This document shows positions 18,552 through 27,366 of a stretch of 64,000 nt of DNA, in pieces. The stretch is from Bacillus sp. ISL-41. Lineage in GTDB: Bacteria > Bacillota > Bacilli > Bacillales > Cytobacillaceae. Made by a program: the position numbers and the translations under genes. The notes under the pieces were generated by a model. The model worked only from the letters and a program-made list of their open reading frames with translations. It did no database searches and had not been told where the DNA came from. The DNA is taken from NCBI RefSeq assembly GCF_018613235.1, contig NZ_JAGGQP010000012.1, positions 52,652 through 116,651 on the forward strand, read 5' to 3'. Numbering within the stretch: position 1 is the stretch's first letter; the number at the start of each line of letters is the position of its first letter.

Positions 18552-19457
18552 CTACATCTTCCTCAACGCTTCAACCTGTTCCTCCTGTGAAGATTCCACG
18601 TATATGGCTGTCGTCTGAATACTTTCGTGTCGGGCCAGTCGCCTAATAATCTCAATAGGTGTTCCAGCATTAGCCAAGTTCTTGCAAAAGCTATGGCGAA
18701 ATCGGTGGGGAGTAATGTTTTCCATGTGGGCCAACTGAGCGTATTTTACCAGCATCTTTTGTATACCCCTCTCAGATAAAAATGGGGATCGTTCTGAAAC
18801 AAATAGTTGAGAGGAATCTTTATGTACTTTCTTTTCTAGGCTTTTCCGATATTTTAACCATTTACGCAAATTGCGCGTATGTTTCTGGACAAGCAATACG
18901 GCCGCATACTTATTTCCTTTCCCTTCACGTATGATGACTTTAAAGTCTCTTTCTTTGGCTTGTATGTCGTTCACTTCCAATGAAGTAACTTCATGAACCC
19001 GAAGTCCTGAATACAGCAATAAATCAATAATTGCCAGATTGCGTAGCCGTTTAAACTCATTGCGCTCCAACTCTACATAGCTAAAAAAGCGGTTCTGTTC
19101 TTCTTTAGTTAGCCATTTTGTTTGTTCGGTACTGCTGTAAAAATCCACTTTTTCGATTTTAATCCGCGTCATCGGGTTATCTTTTATAGTGCCTTCAGCT
19201 AATAAAAAAGCAAAGAAAACCTTTAAGGCAGCAATATATTTATTGATTGTAGCGGGCTTTCGTTTACACTGATGTTTTAAATAACTTGAATATTCCTTAA
19301 TGTCAATTGGACGAGTTTCTTCTATTGTATATTCTCCATCCCGCTGCTGTTTCCACTCTAAAAAATGGGCAGTTGTCGTTCGATAAGACGTAATGGTTTT
19401 ATGGTCCTTTGCTTCCTCATATAAATAATGGACAAAGGGATTGAGATAGTCCTGCAT
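18552..19457 (-). CDS. Tyrosine recombinase/integrase
   Basis: The 301-residue product begins at ATG 19457 behind AGGAGG. An N-terminal SAM-like core-binding domain spans about 1-90, and the catalytic domain about 115-295. The active-site set is complete: R153 (SGLRVHE), H251 and R254 (PHRFRH), H277 (ARHES) and Y286 (TAIYVES). It is the last of three genes (recombinase, accessory, recombinase) on this strand. Two 14-base direct repeats lie in the 160-base gap just upstream. It is XerC/D-like in length but belongs to the mobile module. Its site is unknown. Confidence 0.92.
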   Translation of the reverse strand: MQDYLNPFVHYLYEEAKDHKTITSYRTTTAHFLEWKQQRDGEYTIEETRPIDIKEYSSYLKHQCKRKPATINKYIAALKVFFAFLLAEGTIKDNPMTRIKIEKVDFYSSTEQTKWLTKEEQNRFFSYVELERNEFKRLRNLAIIDLLLYSGLRVHEVTSLEVNDIQAKERDFKVIIREGKGNKYAAVLLVQKHTRNLRKWLKYRKSLEKKVHKDSSQLFVSERSPFLSERGIQKMLVKYAQLAHMENITPHRFRHSFCKNLANAGTPIEIIRRLARHESIQTTAIYVESSQEEQVEALRKM

Positions 19458-19512
19458 AGCGGCCTCCTATATATAAAATAATTATGCGAACAATCCGTAA
19501 TAGGCGATTAAA

Positions 19513-19582
19513 TAATTCTACGACCAATAATAAAGCTATTTTAAACTGACTTATCATAGAATGGTTATTCTACGACCAATTT
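19513..19582. repeat. Direct repeat upstream of the recombinase gene
   Basis: ATTCTACGACCAAT occurs twice, about 50 bases apart (near 19517 and 19568), in the gap before the recombinase at 19457. It could be a recombinase arm site, a crossover site or an operator. Confidence 0.6.
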
Positions 19583-19619
19583 TTCTATGTAATCTAGAAG
19601 GGAGCATTCCCTTCTAAAG

Positions 19620-20381
19620 TTATCTACTCAATAAAGTATCAACTTCATGTTTGTATCCATACTTCCGGAAGAAATCAATTATAGCTGTTTCGAGAATCTG
19701 ACGTTGAGTAATATTTTTTTCATAACTGAAGTCTTCCAATAGTTGATGCAATAAATGACTCAATTGTACCGATTTTGTTTTGGCAATTCCAGAAACTAAA
19801 TAACGTGGTACTTGATCAACAATTGGATCTTCTGCTACTCCTATCTTTTCATATAGCGTTTTCACTAGAACAAGTAATTCATCGTCTTTCTTTAGTAACG
19901 GTCTGGCTTTCGTACTTTCATTATTTGCACCTTCATTAGATGATGAAGGCTTAGTTGGAAATTCCTCTATATTTTCAATTCCTGTTTTACGAACGTAATT
20001 ACCTAAATCTTGATGCCATTCGTAACCTCTGTTTGTCATATACTCGGCTAATTCTCTATGATCTGCAAATCCGTATTCTTGTGCAATTGTTTTGGCATCA
20101 CTGTTATCCTTAAACGCTTGGATGATTCGAGATGCTTTCCCTTTATGAATATCGTCTTGTTTTATTTCGCTCTTTTTAATACGTGTTGTTACTGGCTTAT
20201 AATTCTTCTCTTCCGAATCCCACGTGAAATTCCGTCTACGCATATACATATCAAGGGATCGGTAGTCTCGGTGTTTATATTTTACTGCTAATTCGTCTCT
20301 TGTGATTCCGTCTGATAAACTTCTAATAATTTCATTGACTCGTTCATCATAAATTGGCATGTTTTCTGTTGCTGTACTCAT
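19620..20381 (-). CDS. DNA-binding accessory protein of the recombinase module
   Basis: The 253-residue product has two copies of an approximately 50-residue motif. Copy one is about 14-62 (ITRDELAVKYKHRDYRSLDMYM ... FTWDSEEKNY) and copy two about 82-130 (TIAQEYGFADHRELAEYM ... YEWHQDLGNY). Each looks like a helix-turn-helix followed by a small beta unit. The C-terminal 50 residues (ITQRQILETAIIDFF) could be a ribbon-helix-helix. It starts at ATG 20381; its AGGAGG overlaps the stop of the recombinase upstream. The position between two tyrosine recombinases recalls trio modules such as Tn554 tnpA/B/C or RIT elements, but I do not recognise the protein itself. Confidence 0.7.
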   Translation of the reverse strand: MSTATENMPIYDERVNEIIRSLSDGITRDELAVKYKHRDYRSLDMYMRRRNFTWDSEEKNYKPVTTRIKKSEIKQDDIHKGKASRIIQAFKDNSDAKTIAQEYGFADHRELAEYMTNRGYEWHQDLGNYVRKTGIENIEEFPTKPSSSNEGANNESTKARPLLKKDDELLVLVKTLYEKIGVAEDPIVDQVPRYLVSGIAKTKSVQLSHLLHQLLEDFSYEKNITQRQILETAIIDFFRKYGYKHEVDTLLSR

Positions 20382-20398
20382 GATTTTTCTTGTCCTCC

Positions 20399-21259
20399 TT
20401 ATAATTTGTTAACTGCCTCTTGTAATTCGTTTTCATTTAACTGTAGGTATACAGTCGTTGTTTTGATAGATGCGTGGCCTAGTAATTTTGAGATGGCAAA
20501 AACATTTACACCTTTACGTAATAGGTTTGTCGCAAAGCTTCTACGTAGGGCGTGGCATGTGACGTTTTTGTCCCATCCTAATTCTTTCACTGCGCGGTGC
20601 AGCTCGTTATTGATATAGATGGCTGATAATTTTCCGGTTTTCTTCGTTGCCAGTAAATAGGGTGAATCATTTGACTCGCGAATTTCTGCAATATACTCTT
20701 CCAAGTATGGTTTGAACGATTGGGCAATGGGGATATAGCGTTGTTTTTTTCCTTTCCCATTTGCTAATAAACGATTTTGTTCGAAATCAATATCTGACAA
20801 TATTAAAGTTCGTGCTTCCTTTACTCGCAATCCTGTAAAACTTAACAGCGCGACTGCGAAACGGATGATTGGATGTTCAATAGCGGATAACAGCTCTTCA
20901 ATTTCTTCCTGAGTGAGTGCTACCTTCTTTTCATCCATCACTTTCACTGGATCAACCTCTGTTGCAGCGTTAAATTCAACCCAACGTTTTTTCACCGCAT
21001 AATTTAAAAATGAGCGGAGGCTGAATAAATAACGATTTCTGCTTCGAGGGGCAAGTTCGCGTTCATCGAGCAAATAGTACATATACTCTTCTACATCGTC
21101 TGCCGTAACGTCCTCCACATAAATCGCTGTATTGTACACATCTGTCATATAGTGATTAAACAAACGTAAATCTTTTAAATAGCCTTTAATTGTTTCTTCG
21201 CTCATACCGTGCGTAATCATATATTTGTTAAATAGTTTTTGTCCTTCTGTAAAAAGCAT
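20399..21259 (-). CDS. Tyrosine recombinase/integrase
   Basis: ATG 21259 is preferred because AAAGGAG precedes it; a longer start at 21319 would overlap the upstream gene. In the 286-residue form the catalytic set is R145 (TGLRVKE), H236 and R239 (CHALRR), H262 (GHAS) and Y271 (TVYLQL), so it should be active. It is only distantly similar to the recombinase at 18.5 kb. The pair therefore diverged long ago and probably acts together. It is flanked upstream by two small genes on the same strand (14 and 335 bases away). Confidence 0.92.
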   Translation of the reverse strand: MLFTEGQKLFNKYMITHGMSEETIKGYLKDLRLFNHYMTDVYNTAIYVEDVTADDVEEYMYYLLDERELAPRSRNRYLFSLRSFLNYAVKKRWVEFNAATEVDPVKVMDEKKVALTQEEIEELLSAIEHPIIRFAVALLSFTGLRVKEARTLILSDIDFEQNRLLANGKGKKQRYIPIAQSFKPYLEEYIAEIRESNDSPYLLATKKTGKLSAIYINNELHRAVKELGWDKNVTCHALRRSFATNLLRKGVNVFAISKLLGHASIKTTTVYLQLNENELQEAVNKL

Positions 21260-21273
21260 AGGTGTACTCCTTT

Positions 21274-21585
21274 CTATATTACTTTGAATCGAATTTTTAT
21301 CGCTTCCATGACGAGACATTTATTTTGTTGATCTAAATAATCAATATCGTTTAAATCTAGCTTATTTGGGATACCATATAGGTGAAATGCTAGCTTTAAA
21401 ATGAATTTTTCGCTGGATGACCACTGTTTGGAAGCCTTTTTTAGTTTTTCCACTTCGAGAATGTGTTCCTTTAAATTTATATATTCATCTGTTAAATAAT
21501 TTTGTAGTTTGCTATGATTAGAAAAGATGTATAAAAGAGAATCGAGATACGGATCGTTCATTGGTACGGTTTGATGCATCGTCAT
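21274..21585 (-). CDS. Unknown 103-aa protein of the recombinase operon
   Basis: ATG 21585 follows AAGGGGGA. The product is helical and charged, with no known motif (central part LKEHILEVEKLKKASKQW). It lies between a small XRE regulator (9 bases) and the recombinase (14 bases), so the three are one operon. It may be a regulator or excision-type helper; that is inference from position only. Confidence 0.65.
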   Translation of the reverse strand: MTMHQTVPMNDPYLDSLLYIFSNHSKLQNYLTDEYINLKEHILEVEKLKKASKQWSSSEKFILKLAFHLYGIPNKLDLNDIDYLDQQNKCLVMEAIKIRFKVI

Positions 21586-21594
21586 TGTTCCCCC

Positions 21595-21804
21595 TTATTG
21601 AATAATGAACAAGTCTTCAAATGTTAGTTCTAACTGTTCTGCAATCCGCTTAGCAACAATTGGACTTGGATTCTTTTTATTGTTAATAATCTGGTTGAAA
21701 TAGTTTTCGCTCATTCCAACTGATTTTGAAAAGTTTCGTTGTGAAAACCCTTTTTGAATTAGGATCATGCGTAGTTGTATTGGATCTTTGACGACAACTT
21801 TCAT
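21595..21804 (-). CDS. Small XRE-family regulator
   Basis: The 69-residue product is almost entirely a helix-turn-helix of the XRE/Cro type (GFSQRNFSKSVGMSENYFNQIIN, then SPIVAKRIAEQLELTFEDLF). AAGGAGC precedes ATG 21804. It is the first gene of the recombinase operon and is divergent from a second XRE gene at 21921. This arrangement is typical of a Cro/CI-like switch on mobile elements. Confidence 0.88.
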   Translation of the reverse strand: MKVVVKDPIQLRMILIQKGFSQRNFSKSVGMSENYFNQIINNKKNPSPIVAKRIAEQLELTFEDLFIIQ

Positions 21805-21920
21805 TCTTTTGTCAGCTCCTTTTATAACAATAGTTATTTTTATTTAACTTTTGTAATTATTATATCTACCTTTGTTTGCTTATGCAATCAATAGTTCAAT
21901 TCGAAATAGTTGGTGATTAT

Positions 21921-22289
21921 ATGGAATCAAAAGAATTTGGTGAATATCTTCGTTCCTTGCGTAAGCGTAAAGGACTCACCATTAATCAATTAGAAGAACT
22001 TTCTGGTATTAGTAATGCGTATATTTCACAGATTGAGACTGGGAAAAGACGCACCCCTTCGCCAGAGATTCTTCAAAAGCTTAGTAGCCATTTAGGTGTT
22101 TCTCATGAACATCTCATGCAAAAAGCGGGTTATATGCAAAATACTGTTGAACATCACTCTCCTTATGATTTGCTGCAAATTTTGCAACAGGATGAGGTGT
22201 ACTTCAGTGGCATCAAGCTTTCGCCACAGCACTGTAAGCTATTGCGAGAAATACTTAAAGAATTTGTTAAAACTTCAAAGGATACATAA
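21921..22289 (+). CDS. XRE-family regulator
   Basis: The 122-residue product has an N-terminal XRE domain (residues about 6-65: LTINQLEELSGISNAYISQI). A C-terminal helical tail follows that may dimerise. ATG 21921 is preferred for its GGTGAT site; a TTG at 21876 would extend it by 15 residues. It is transcribed away from the recombinase operon. The 116-base gap between the two XRE genes should contain the shared operator, but I could not see a clear palindrome. Confidence 0.85.
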   Translation: MESKEFGEYLRSLRKRKGLTINQLEELSGISNAYISQIETGKRRTPSPEILQKLSSHLGVSHEHLMQKAGYMQNTVEHHSPYDLLQILQQDEVYFSGIKLSPQHCKLLREILKEFVKTSKDT

Positions 22290-22290
22290 A

Positions 22291-22366
22291 AAGGGAAAAC
22301 CACCAACAGAGGATCAGCATACCTAGTCAAAGGTGCTGCTACTCTTACTATTGGGGTTTTCCCTTG
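22291..22366. other. Long imperfect hairpin
   Basis: AAGGGAAAACC and GGTTTTCCCTT pair across about 50 bases. The inner part also shows partial pairing (CAGCATACC with GGTGCTG). There is no clear T-run. It may be a terminator of the XRE gene or a structured RNA. Confidence 0.4.
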
Positions 22367-22636
22367 TATCGTTATATGAAATTTCTCAAGAATGCCTGTA
22401 CACACAATACTTTAACAGCAACCAGTTCTCTTTTTAAGAGCATTGAACACTTTTTTCTCAAAAATTTTTTATGGTCAATTGCTTGTGTTTTGCTGTTGTT
22501 ATTAAAACGATACCATCACATTTTTATATTTTAAGAGGTTTGGCAAACTTTTTTTTGAAAAGATTTTTACGTTCCTTTTCATTTGCTTCTCTTAATAAAC
22601 ACAACTTTATCACAACCTATTTTCTATTCGAATAGG
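22367..22636. other. AT-rich gap without a supported gene
   Basis: The stretch holds long A and T runs and a small hairpin AACCTATT...AATAGGTT at 22617-22637. No gene is supported. Confidence 0.4.
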
Positions 22637-23457
22637 TTATTCAAAAAACATTTCGGCAATTTGATCGTTTTCCTTTTTGGAGAGTAGTCTTCGAACGCTT
22701 TCTTCAGGCATTGATACAGGAAATGTCATTTTTTCGATTCGACTTTCGATTCTCCCGGCTGGATATTTTGTACTTAATTGAGCAGTGGGAATGTTAGATG
22801 TGATAATCGTTAGCCGCTTGTAATTCATTCGTTCTTCAAGTATTTCTATTAAAATTTCCTCTGACCACTCTGTCGCTTTTTCAACACCAAAATCATCAAG
22901 GACTAGTACTTCTGCTTCTTTAAAGGAGGCCAGTAAGTCGTAAGTTGTCGTCTTAGCGGTTGGATGGAATGTTTTCTTAATTTCACTTAACAGATTCACT
23001 GATGAAATATAGAGCGGCTGGATATTGTACTTTTGAATGAGTGCATTCGTAATACTAATAGCCTAATGGGTTTTTCCAGAGCCTTTCACATTACTATAAA
23101 AATATAAGCCTTTTCCCAGCTCTTGCAAGTCATGGTATTTTCCCACGAAACAAACCGCTACTTTTTTCGCATACTTTGCCTTATCGACATTGATCTCATC
23201 CGTATAAACGGTAGGATTGAATTCTTTCACTGTCGCCTTTGCATAGTCATCAGGGATTCGAGCCGATTGAATTTTACGCATGAGCTGTCTTTGTTCCAAA
23301 CAAGGACAGATGATGCCAACTGTTGAATGGTCCTCCTTTACCACAACAATCAATCAGCTGCCGTCACACTCTTGAAAAGACATTTATCAGAAGTCGCAGT
23401 CAGTCTCCCAGTCGGTATTTTAATCACTACTCGTTTCAATTTTCTCGGCTGCATCAT
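22637..23457 (-). pseudogene. DnaC/DnaI-like helicase loader, broken
   Basis: The 3' part keeps a clear AAA+ core: Walker A (VKGSGKTH) and Walker B (EVLVLDDFG), with a sensor-type helix (TSNIPTAQL). A TAG codon at 23063-23065 directly follows GKTH, where relatives usually have Leu, so one base change (TTG to TAG) splits the gene in frame. The N-terminal zinc-type segment (GIICPCLEQRQLMRKIQ) starts abruptly at 23353. Another frame from ATG 23457 looks like its missing beginning (MMQPRKLKRVVIKI), implying one or two frameshifts. Loaders of this type deliver the replicative helicase. Here the module is probably inactive. Confidence 0.75.
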
Positions 23458-23557
23458 GTTCGCCTCTGTGCTTTTACTTCCTTGTTAAAATTTATTAACT
23501 ATTGTTATATTAAGTATAAACGATTACACACTTTTTGCAAATGAGAGTTTGAAAATT

Positions 23558-23603
23558 AAAAAATCCCCAACTGTTAAGCTAGTAAACTAAAAACAGTTGG
23601 GGA
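23558..23603 (-). terminator. Intrinsic terminator of the two small DNA-binding genes
   Basis: The stem TCCCCAACTGTT/AACAGTTGGGGA is followed on the minus strand by TTTTTTAATTTT, just after the gene ending at 23610. Confidence 0.85.
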
Positions 23604-23609
23604 CTCGGC

Positions 23610-23918
23610 TTATTCATTTGCTGTTGATGATAATTTTACCTTTTCAATGATTGGTTCATACTTCTCTACAAATTCAAGAAGGGCAAGAGAATGTAATAGA
23701 TGAATCGGTAATTTAGTTTCTGATGCAATCTGCTTGAAATTTGCATCAATCTTTTTGTCTGTCTTATAAGCACGTGTGACAGATTCGCTTTTTGGCATTT
23801 GCATAATGGCAGTAAAGAGATCCACACCTTGCTTGTTCACAGTAGCCACCTTTACTGTCTCCCTTTTCTTTTCTAGTCTACTCACTCTTCCTTTTCTCGT
23901 AATATCAATGTCAGTCAC
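23610..23918 (-). CDS. Unknown 102-aa protein of the replication module
   Basis: The frame starts at GTG 23918, four bases after the stop of the 55-aa gene, so the two are coupled. The first third is basic (TRKGRVSRLEKKRETVK). The rest is helical, ending in LPIHLLHSLALLEFVEKYEPI. It has no motif I recognise. The position next to a small HTH protein and a helicase loader suggests a role in replication or partition of the element. Confidence 0.6.
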   Translation of the reverse strand: MTDIDITRKGRVSRLEKKRETVKVATVNKQGVDLFTAIMQMPKSESVTRAYKTDKKIDANFKQIASETKLPIHLLHSLALLEFVEKYEPIIEKVKLSSTANE

Positions 23919-23922
23919 CTTT

Positions 23923-24090
23923 TTATTCGGATCCCCCTACATAATCCCAAATTCCGCTTGCATCCTGTCGGTAATCAAAATCTGCAAGTCGATTTTCTAA
24001 TGTCCTTTTTGCTAATCCATACTGTATGCTAAGCTCCCTCACATCTATCTTCTCCGTGTTTAATTTTTCAACTAATTCTTCTGGTGTCAT
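23923..24090 (-). CDS. Small helix-turn-helix protein, 55 aa
   Basis: ATG 24090 follows GAAGGAGC. The peptide contains a predicted helix-turn-helix (VRELSIQYGLAKRTLENRL) and then FDYRQDASGIWDYVG. This two-part pattern is the same as each repeat in the recombinase accessory protein at 19.6 kb (HTH, then aromatic-W/Y-D, then a closing Tyr). It therefore looks like a single-unit version of that domain. It leads a two-gene unit with the 102-aa protein. Confidence 0.6.
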   Translation of the reverse strand: MTPEELVEKLNTEKIDVRELSIQYGLAKRTLENRLADFDYRQDASGIWDYVGGSE

Positions 24091-24349
24091 CTTGACTGCT
24101 CCTTCTTTTTATTTTTGTTTATCTAGCATTTGAAATAGTATAGCTTCGGTTTTATTCGGTTTTAATAGGTAAACTAAAAAAATAGTTTGATTACTTTGTG
24201 TGTTTACCTTGATAAACCCAGCTACAATTCTCTAACTATCTAAGTAAAAAATCTTATTCCCACAATGACGGTTCGTACTCATCAGCACCGATACAAAACC
24301 AACTTTCCCTCTCATCTAGAAACCTCGTAATTAGCAGATACAATGATTT

Positions 24350-24475
24350 ATGGAACACCTAAGTAATGAACTTCATACGGCACAAATGGAGGCTTTTAAC
24401 CTGATTACTTCGGAAAGTGGATTACTTGCAGGTACGGCAACGATTCACTCCGCTTTTTATAAGCCGACTATATAA
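24350..24475 (+). pseudogene. Possible short gene remnant before the replication-relaxation gene
   Basis: ATG 24350 opens a 41-residue frame with protein-like composition (MEHLSNELHTAQMEAFNLI ...). A TAA follows, after which the same frame continues for 18 more codons. There is no good ribosome site. It may be the remnant of a small gene. Confidence 0.25.
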
Positions 24476-24548
24476 GCGAATGAAGCCTCTGAAAAGGTGT
24501 TCAATTTCAAAGACCATTTTTACCACCACAATTAAAGGAGAAATCAAG

Positions 24549-25547
24549 ATGACAGATAAAATCATATTAAAAAAAGGAAATCGTCAACGGTTAGAACTGG
24601 CTTCCAATGACCTTCAAATATTAGTCTTTTTAGAGCAACAAAGAATGCTGACGGTTCAACAGCTTTATCAAGTGGCGACAATTCTGTTTAAGCAGGAGAT
24701 GCAAGAATACAGTTTTAAGAACCGCTTGCGAAAATGGGAAGAGTATAAATTAATTCGAAGTGATTTTTATAGCAATGGCTTTGAAGGAGAACGGTTTAAA
24801 TATGTGTATATCGGAAGCAAGGGAATTGATTTACTTATCGAACAAAAGATGCTTGATCCATCTTACGCTAAGCAGAAAATTTATAAATTCAATCAGAAGA
24901 AAAATGTGATTCACTATCTAGCGACACAGCAGGCTACATTGAATATTTTATTTTCGTTAAATAGAAAGATGATGACTTCCCTTGATGGAAAAGTGAAAAA
25001 ATATGGAATGATATATAATGAGAACCTTTTCTCCCATTCTCCTGCTGCTTTTCCCTATGAAGAATGGATACCCGACACGCGAAATCTCCATCATCAAAAT
25101 CAAGGTGCTTATCATTCCAAAATCGCCAAATATATGAGTCAAAGCAACTCCAGCAGTCAGCAATCTGGTAAAACCATGACGATTGTGAAGCCAGATTGGA
25201 TCATCCGTCTAAAACCTAGCACAGAAAAGGAAATCTTTATTAATATCGAGTTAGACACGGGTACTGAACAGATTGACACAATAGTCGAAAAGGTATTTAA
25301 ATATGCCTTATTAGCGAAAAACAATCCATCTGAGCATCATTTTATGTGCATCATTATCGCAGACGATTCCTTCTCTAGTCGTTCACGATTTGGGGATGGC
25401 ATCAAGAGATCAAAGAATATTGTCAAACGAATACTAACAGATGACCTCGTAAAGAAACGAATCAAAGAGACAAAACTCATTCCACTCGTCAAACCATTAA
25501 AGTATGCAGATCGTAATCTCGTGCAGCTATTGAGAAAATATTCATAG
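24549..25547 (+). CDS. Replication-relaxation family protein
   Basis: ATG 24549 follows AAAGGAGA, giving 332 residues. The N-terminal 90 residues look like a winged helix (LQILVFLEQQRMLTVQQLYQVA ... FKNRLRKWEEYKLIRSD). The centre (VIHYLATQQATLNILF) and the acidic C-terminal part (FINIELDTGTEQIDTIVEK) fit the replication-relaxation family of plasmids and conjugative elements, thought to act near an origin. It is the only intact, clearly replication-linked gene here besides the DUF3987 protein. The exact function is unknown even in the family. Confidence 0.75.
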   Translation: MTDKIILKKGNRQRLELASNDLQILVFLEQQRMLTVQQLYQVATILFKQEMQEYSFKNRLRKWEEYKLIRSDFYSNGFEGERFKYVYIGSKGIDLLIEQKMLDPSYAKQKIYKFNQKKNVIHYLATQQATLNILFSLNRKMMTSLDGKVKKYGMIYNENLFSHSPAAFPYEEWIPDTRNLHHQNQGAYHSKIAKYMSQSNSSSQQSGKTMTIVKPDWIIRLKPSTEKEIFINIELDTGTEQIDTIVEKVFKYALLAKNNPSEHHFMCIIIADDSFSSRSRFGDGIKRSKNIVKRILTDDLVKKRIKETKLIPLVKPLKYADRNLVQLLRKYS

Positions 25548-25742
25548 ATTGAAAGTTTCATTCAGTAAACCTTTTCTTACCACAGTAGTCATTCCATGTG
25601 TGAATGGCTTACTTACATATCGTCAAGGTAAACAATGTTCGTAACGAAGATTAGATACCATTTACAATCCTTTACTATCAATACCCAATACATTTTTGGC
25701 ACAAGAATTTTTCCTATGGTAACGAATGTTAGACACTATAAA

Positions 25743-25776
25743 AAATGACCCTTACCGTTTATAGCAAAGGTCATCA
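25743..25776 (-). terminator. Intrinsic terminator of the broken zinc-ribbon gene
   Basis: The stem ATGACC/GGTCAT has a loop of about 18 bases and is followed on the minus strand by TTTTTTATAG. It lies directly after the pseudogene ending at 25785. Confidence 0.6.
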
Positions 25777-25784
25777 TGCAAAGC

Positions 25785-26951
25785 TTACTCCATTACCAAT
25801 TGATGCTGAGCAACAAACTGATCAATCATCATACCTATTTTCCTATTCTCAAAATAGGAAATTCGCAATAACAAAATCCCCTGTGTCATTGCAGTAATCA
25901 TCTTTTAACTGATCCTTCCTTTTCCGATCTTCAAATCCTTCGTCACCACCATAAATCTCAACCGCTTGAAAATGACCATGCCCATCGTATTCAATTAAGA
26001 ATTGTAATTGTTCTTCAGGCGAAAACACCGCGAAATCAAATGGAAGTGGATAACGATCTCGACAATCTACAAAACGATATTGTGTCTTAAAATGCCACTG
26101 TCTTCTTTCTAACTCTTTTCTTACTAACTTTTCACCATTCGATTCCCCGTCACTACATAAACGACAATAGGGATGCACTAACATATTTCGAGCAGCAGAT
26201 AGTTCAAACGTTTGACCACATTCATTGTGCTTAATTTTAATCGGATGATAGGCTCCCAAATACTCGCTTACAACCTTAAATGCATTATCTGAAATCGCTT
26301 TTAGTTCCTCTATGTATTGTTCGGTTGTTTTTCGCTGATCTTCGCCTTTATGTTCAAGATAGCAATAACGACAACGATTGCCAGCTAAAAACTTTGACCT
26401 CGATATCTGAATACGATGACTACACGCATGATGAATCATTGCCACTGGTGTATCTGTATTTTCATATTCGCCTATATTTTTATATTCCTCTCCTACTAAA
26501 TCAAGTACTTCTCGTTCAAACTGTTCTTGTGTAATTTTTAGATTACCTGCACAGCACATCGAGGACAGCGAGAACCAGCAAGAAAACAACTAGGGATTGC
26601 GTTCCACGTATAGCCACTTTCATGTTGCATCTCAATTGGATGATCAATCAGCTTATATTCTCCTACCACCTTATACGATTCGCCTGTCAGTTCGTAAATA
26701 TGCTCTTTAAATTCCTCCGTAGTCATCGTATATCCCCTATTACACTTTGGGCATCTTCTACCTCCCAAAAACTTATTAGGTGTTACAGGATAAACAAATC
26801 CACATCGTACATGCTTCATTGCCAATTTATTATGAGCCATCACATATTCACCTAACACTTCGTATTCCTCGCCAACAAGTGAAAATACCTCTTGCTTAAA
26901 TTGTTCAGTTGTTTTTCTTATTCCCATTCCAACAACAAACACCTCTAACAT
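25785..26951 (-). pseudogene. Zinc-ribbon repeat protein with Vsr-like nuclease domain, two frameshifts
   Basis: Two long frames and one short one together give a coherent protein. It has four repeats of about 60 residues, each of the type TTEQFKQEVFSLVGEEYEVLGEY followed by a CxxC (RRCPKC, SRCPRC, NRCRYC, PYCRLC). A nuclease-like end follows (FLIEYDGHGHFQAVEIYGG ... LLRISYFENRK). The first shift is near 26550, where SRCPRCA should continue as GNLKITQEQF. The second is near 25870, just before the LLRISYF strand. Vsr-type folds end in such a strand. The repeats are probably DNA-reading zinc units. The gene is related in plan to the intact one at 14.7 kb. Confidence 0.75.
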
Positions 26952-27366
26952 CAGGTTATATTTTAATAACTATTGTTATTTTAATAGATTCACTATCATT
27001 TGAACATTGAAAGACTATTTTGTTTGCCTCTCTATTATCGTTTGTTCTCTTTTTTCTCACATTTTTTTATCAAACCTATTCAAATATGAAAATCTGAAGA
27101 TAAAATGATTTTCGCATTAGATGATGTTTCATTTAATGGATATGTTTTAGGGGATTTAGGTTTTGTTAGGGAAATGGCTATCCCCATTGAAAACATTGTT
27201 GCAGCAAGCGTTTTGAGTTATTAGGGGGTTTAGGAAGGCTTGGGATCACTTCTCTCCATCACTGAAAAAATTTTTTTCAATAAAAAGTGATGGAAATGTA
27301 TTCGAATAGCAAAAAACCACTGCTATCATATTTAAGATTTTCAACCAGAAAGGAAGGTTAACACTT
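26952..27366. other. Intergenic region before the DUF3987 gene, possible origin or control region
   Basis: This AT-rich gap has a nested hairpin at 27256-27293 (CCATCACT ... AGTGATGG with GAAAAAA/TTTTTTC inside). It also has a possible 39-codon frame at 27105-27224 without a strong ribosome site. Two ATTCGAATA or ATTCAAATA motifs occur. No iteron array was seen. Confidence 0.35.
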
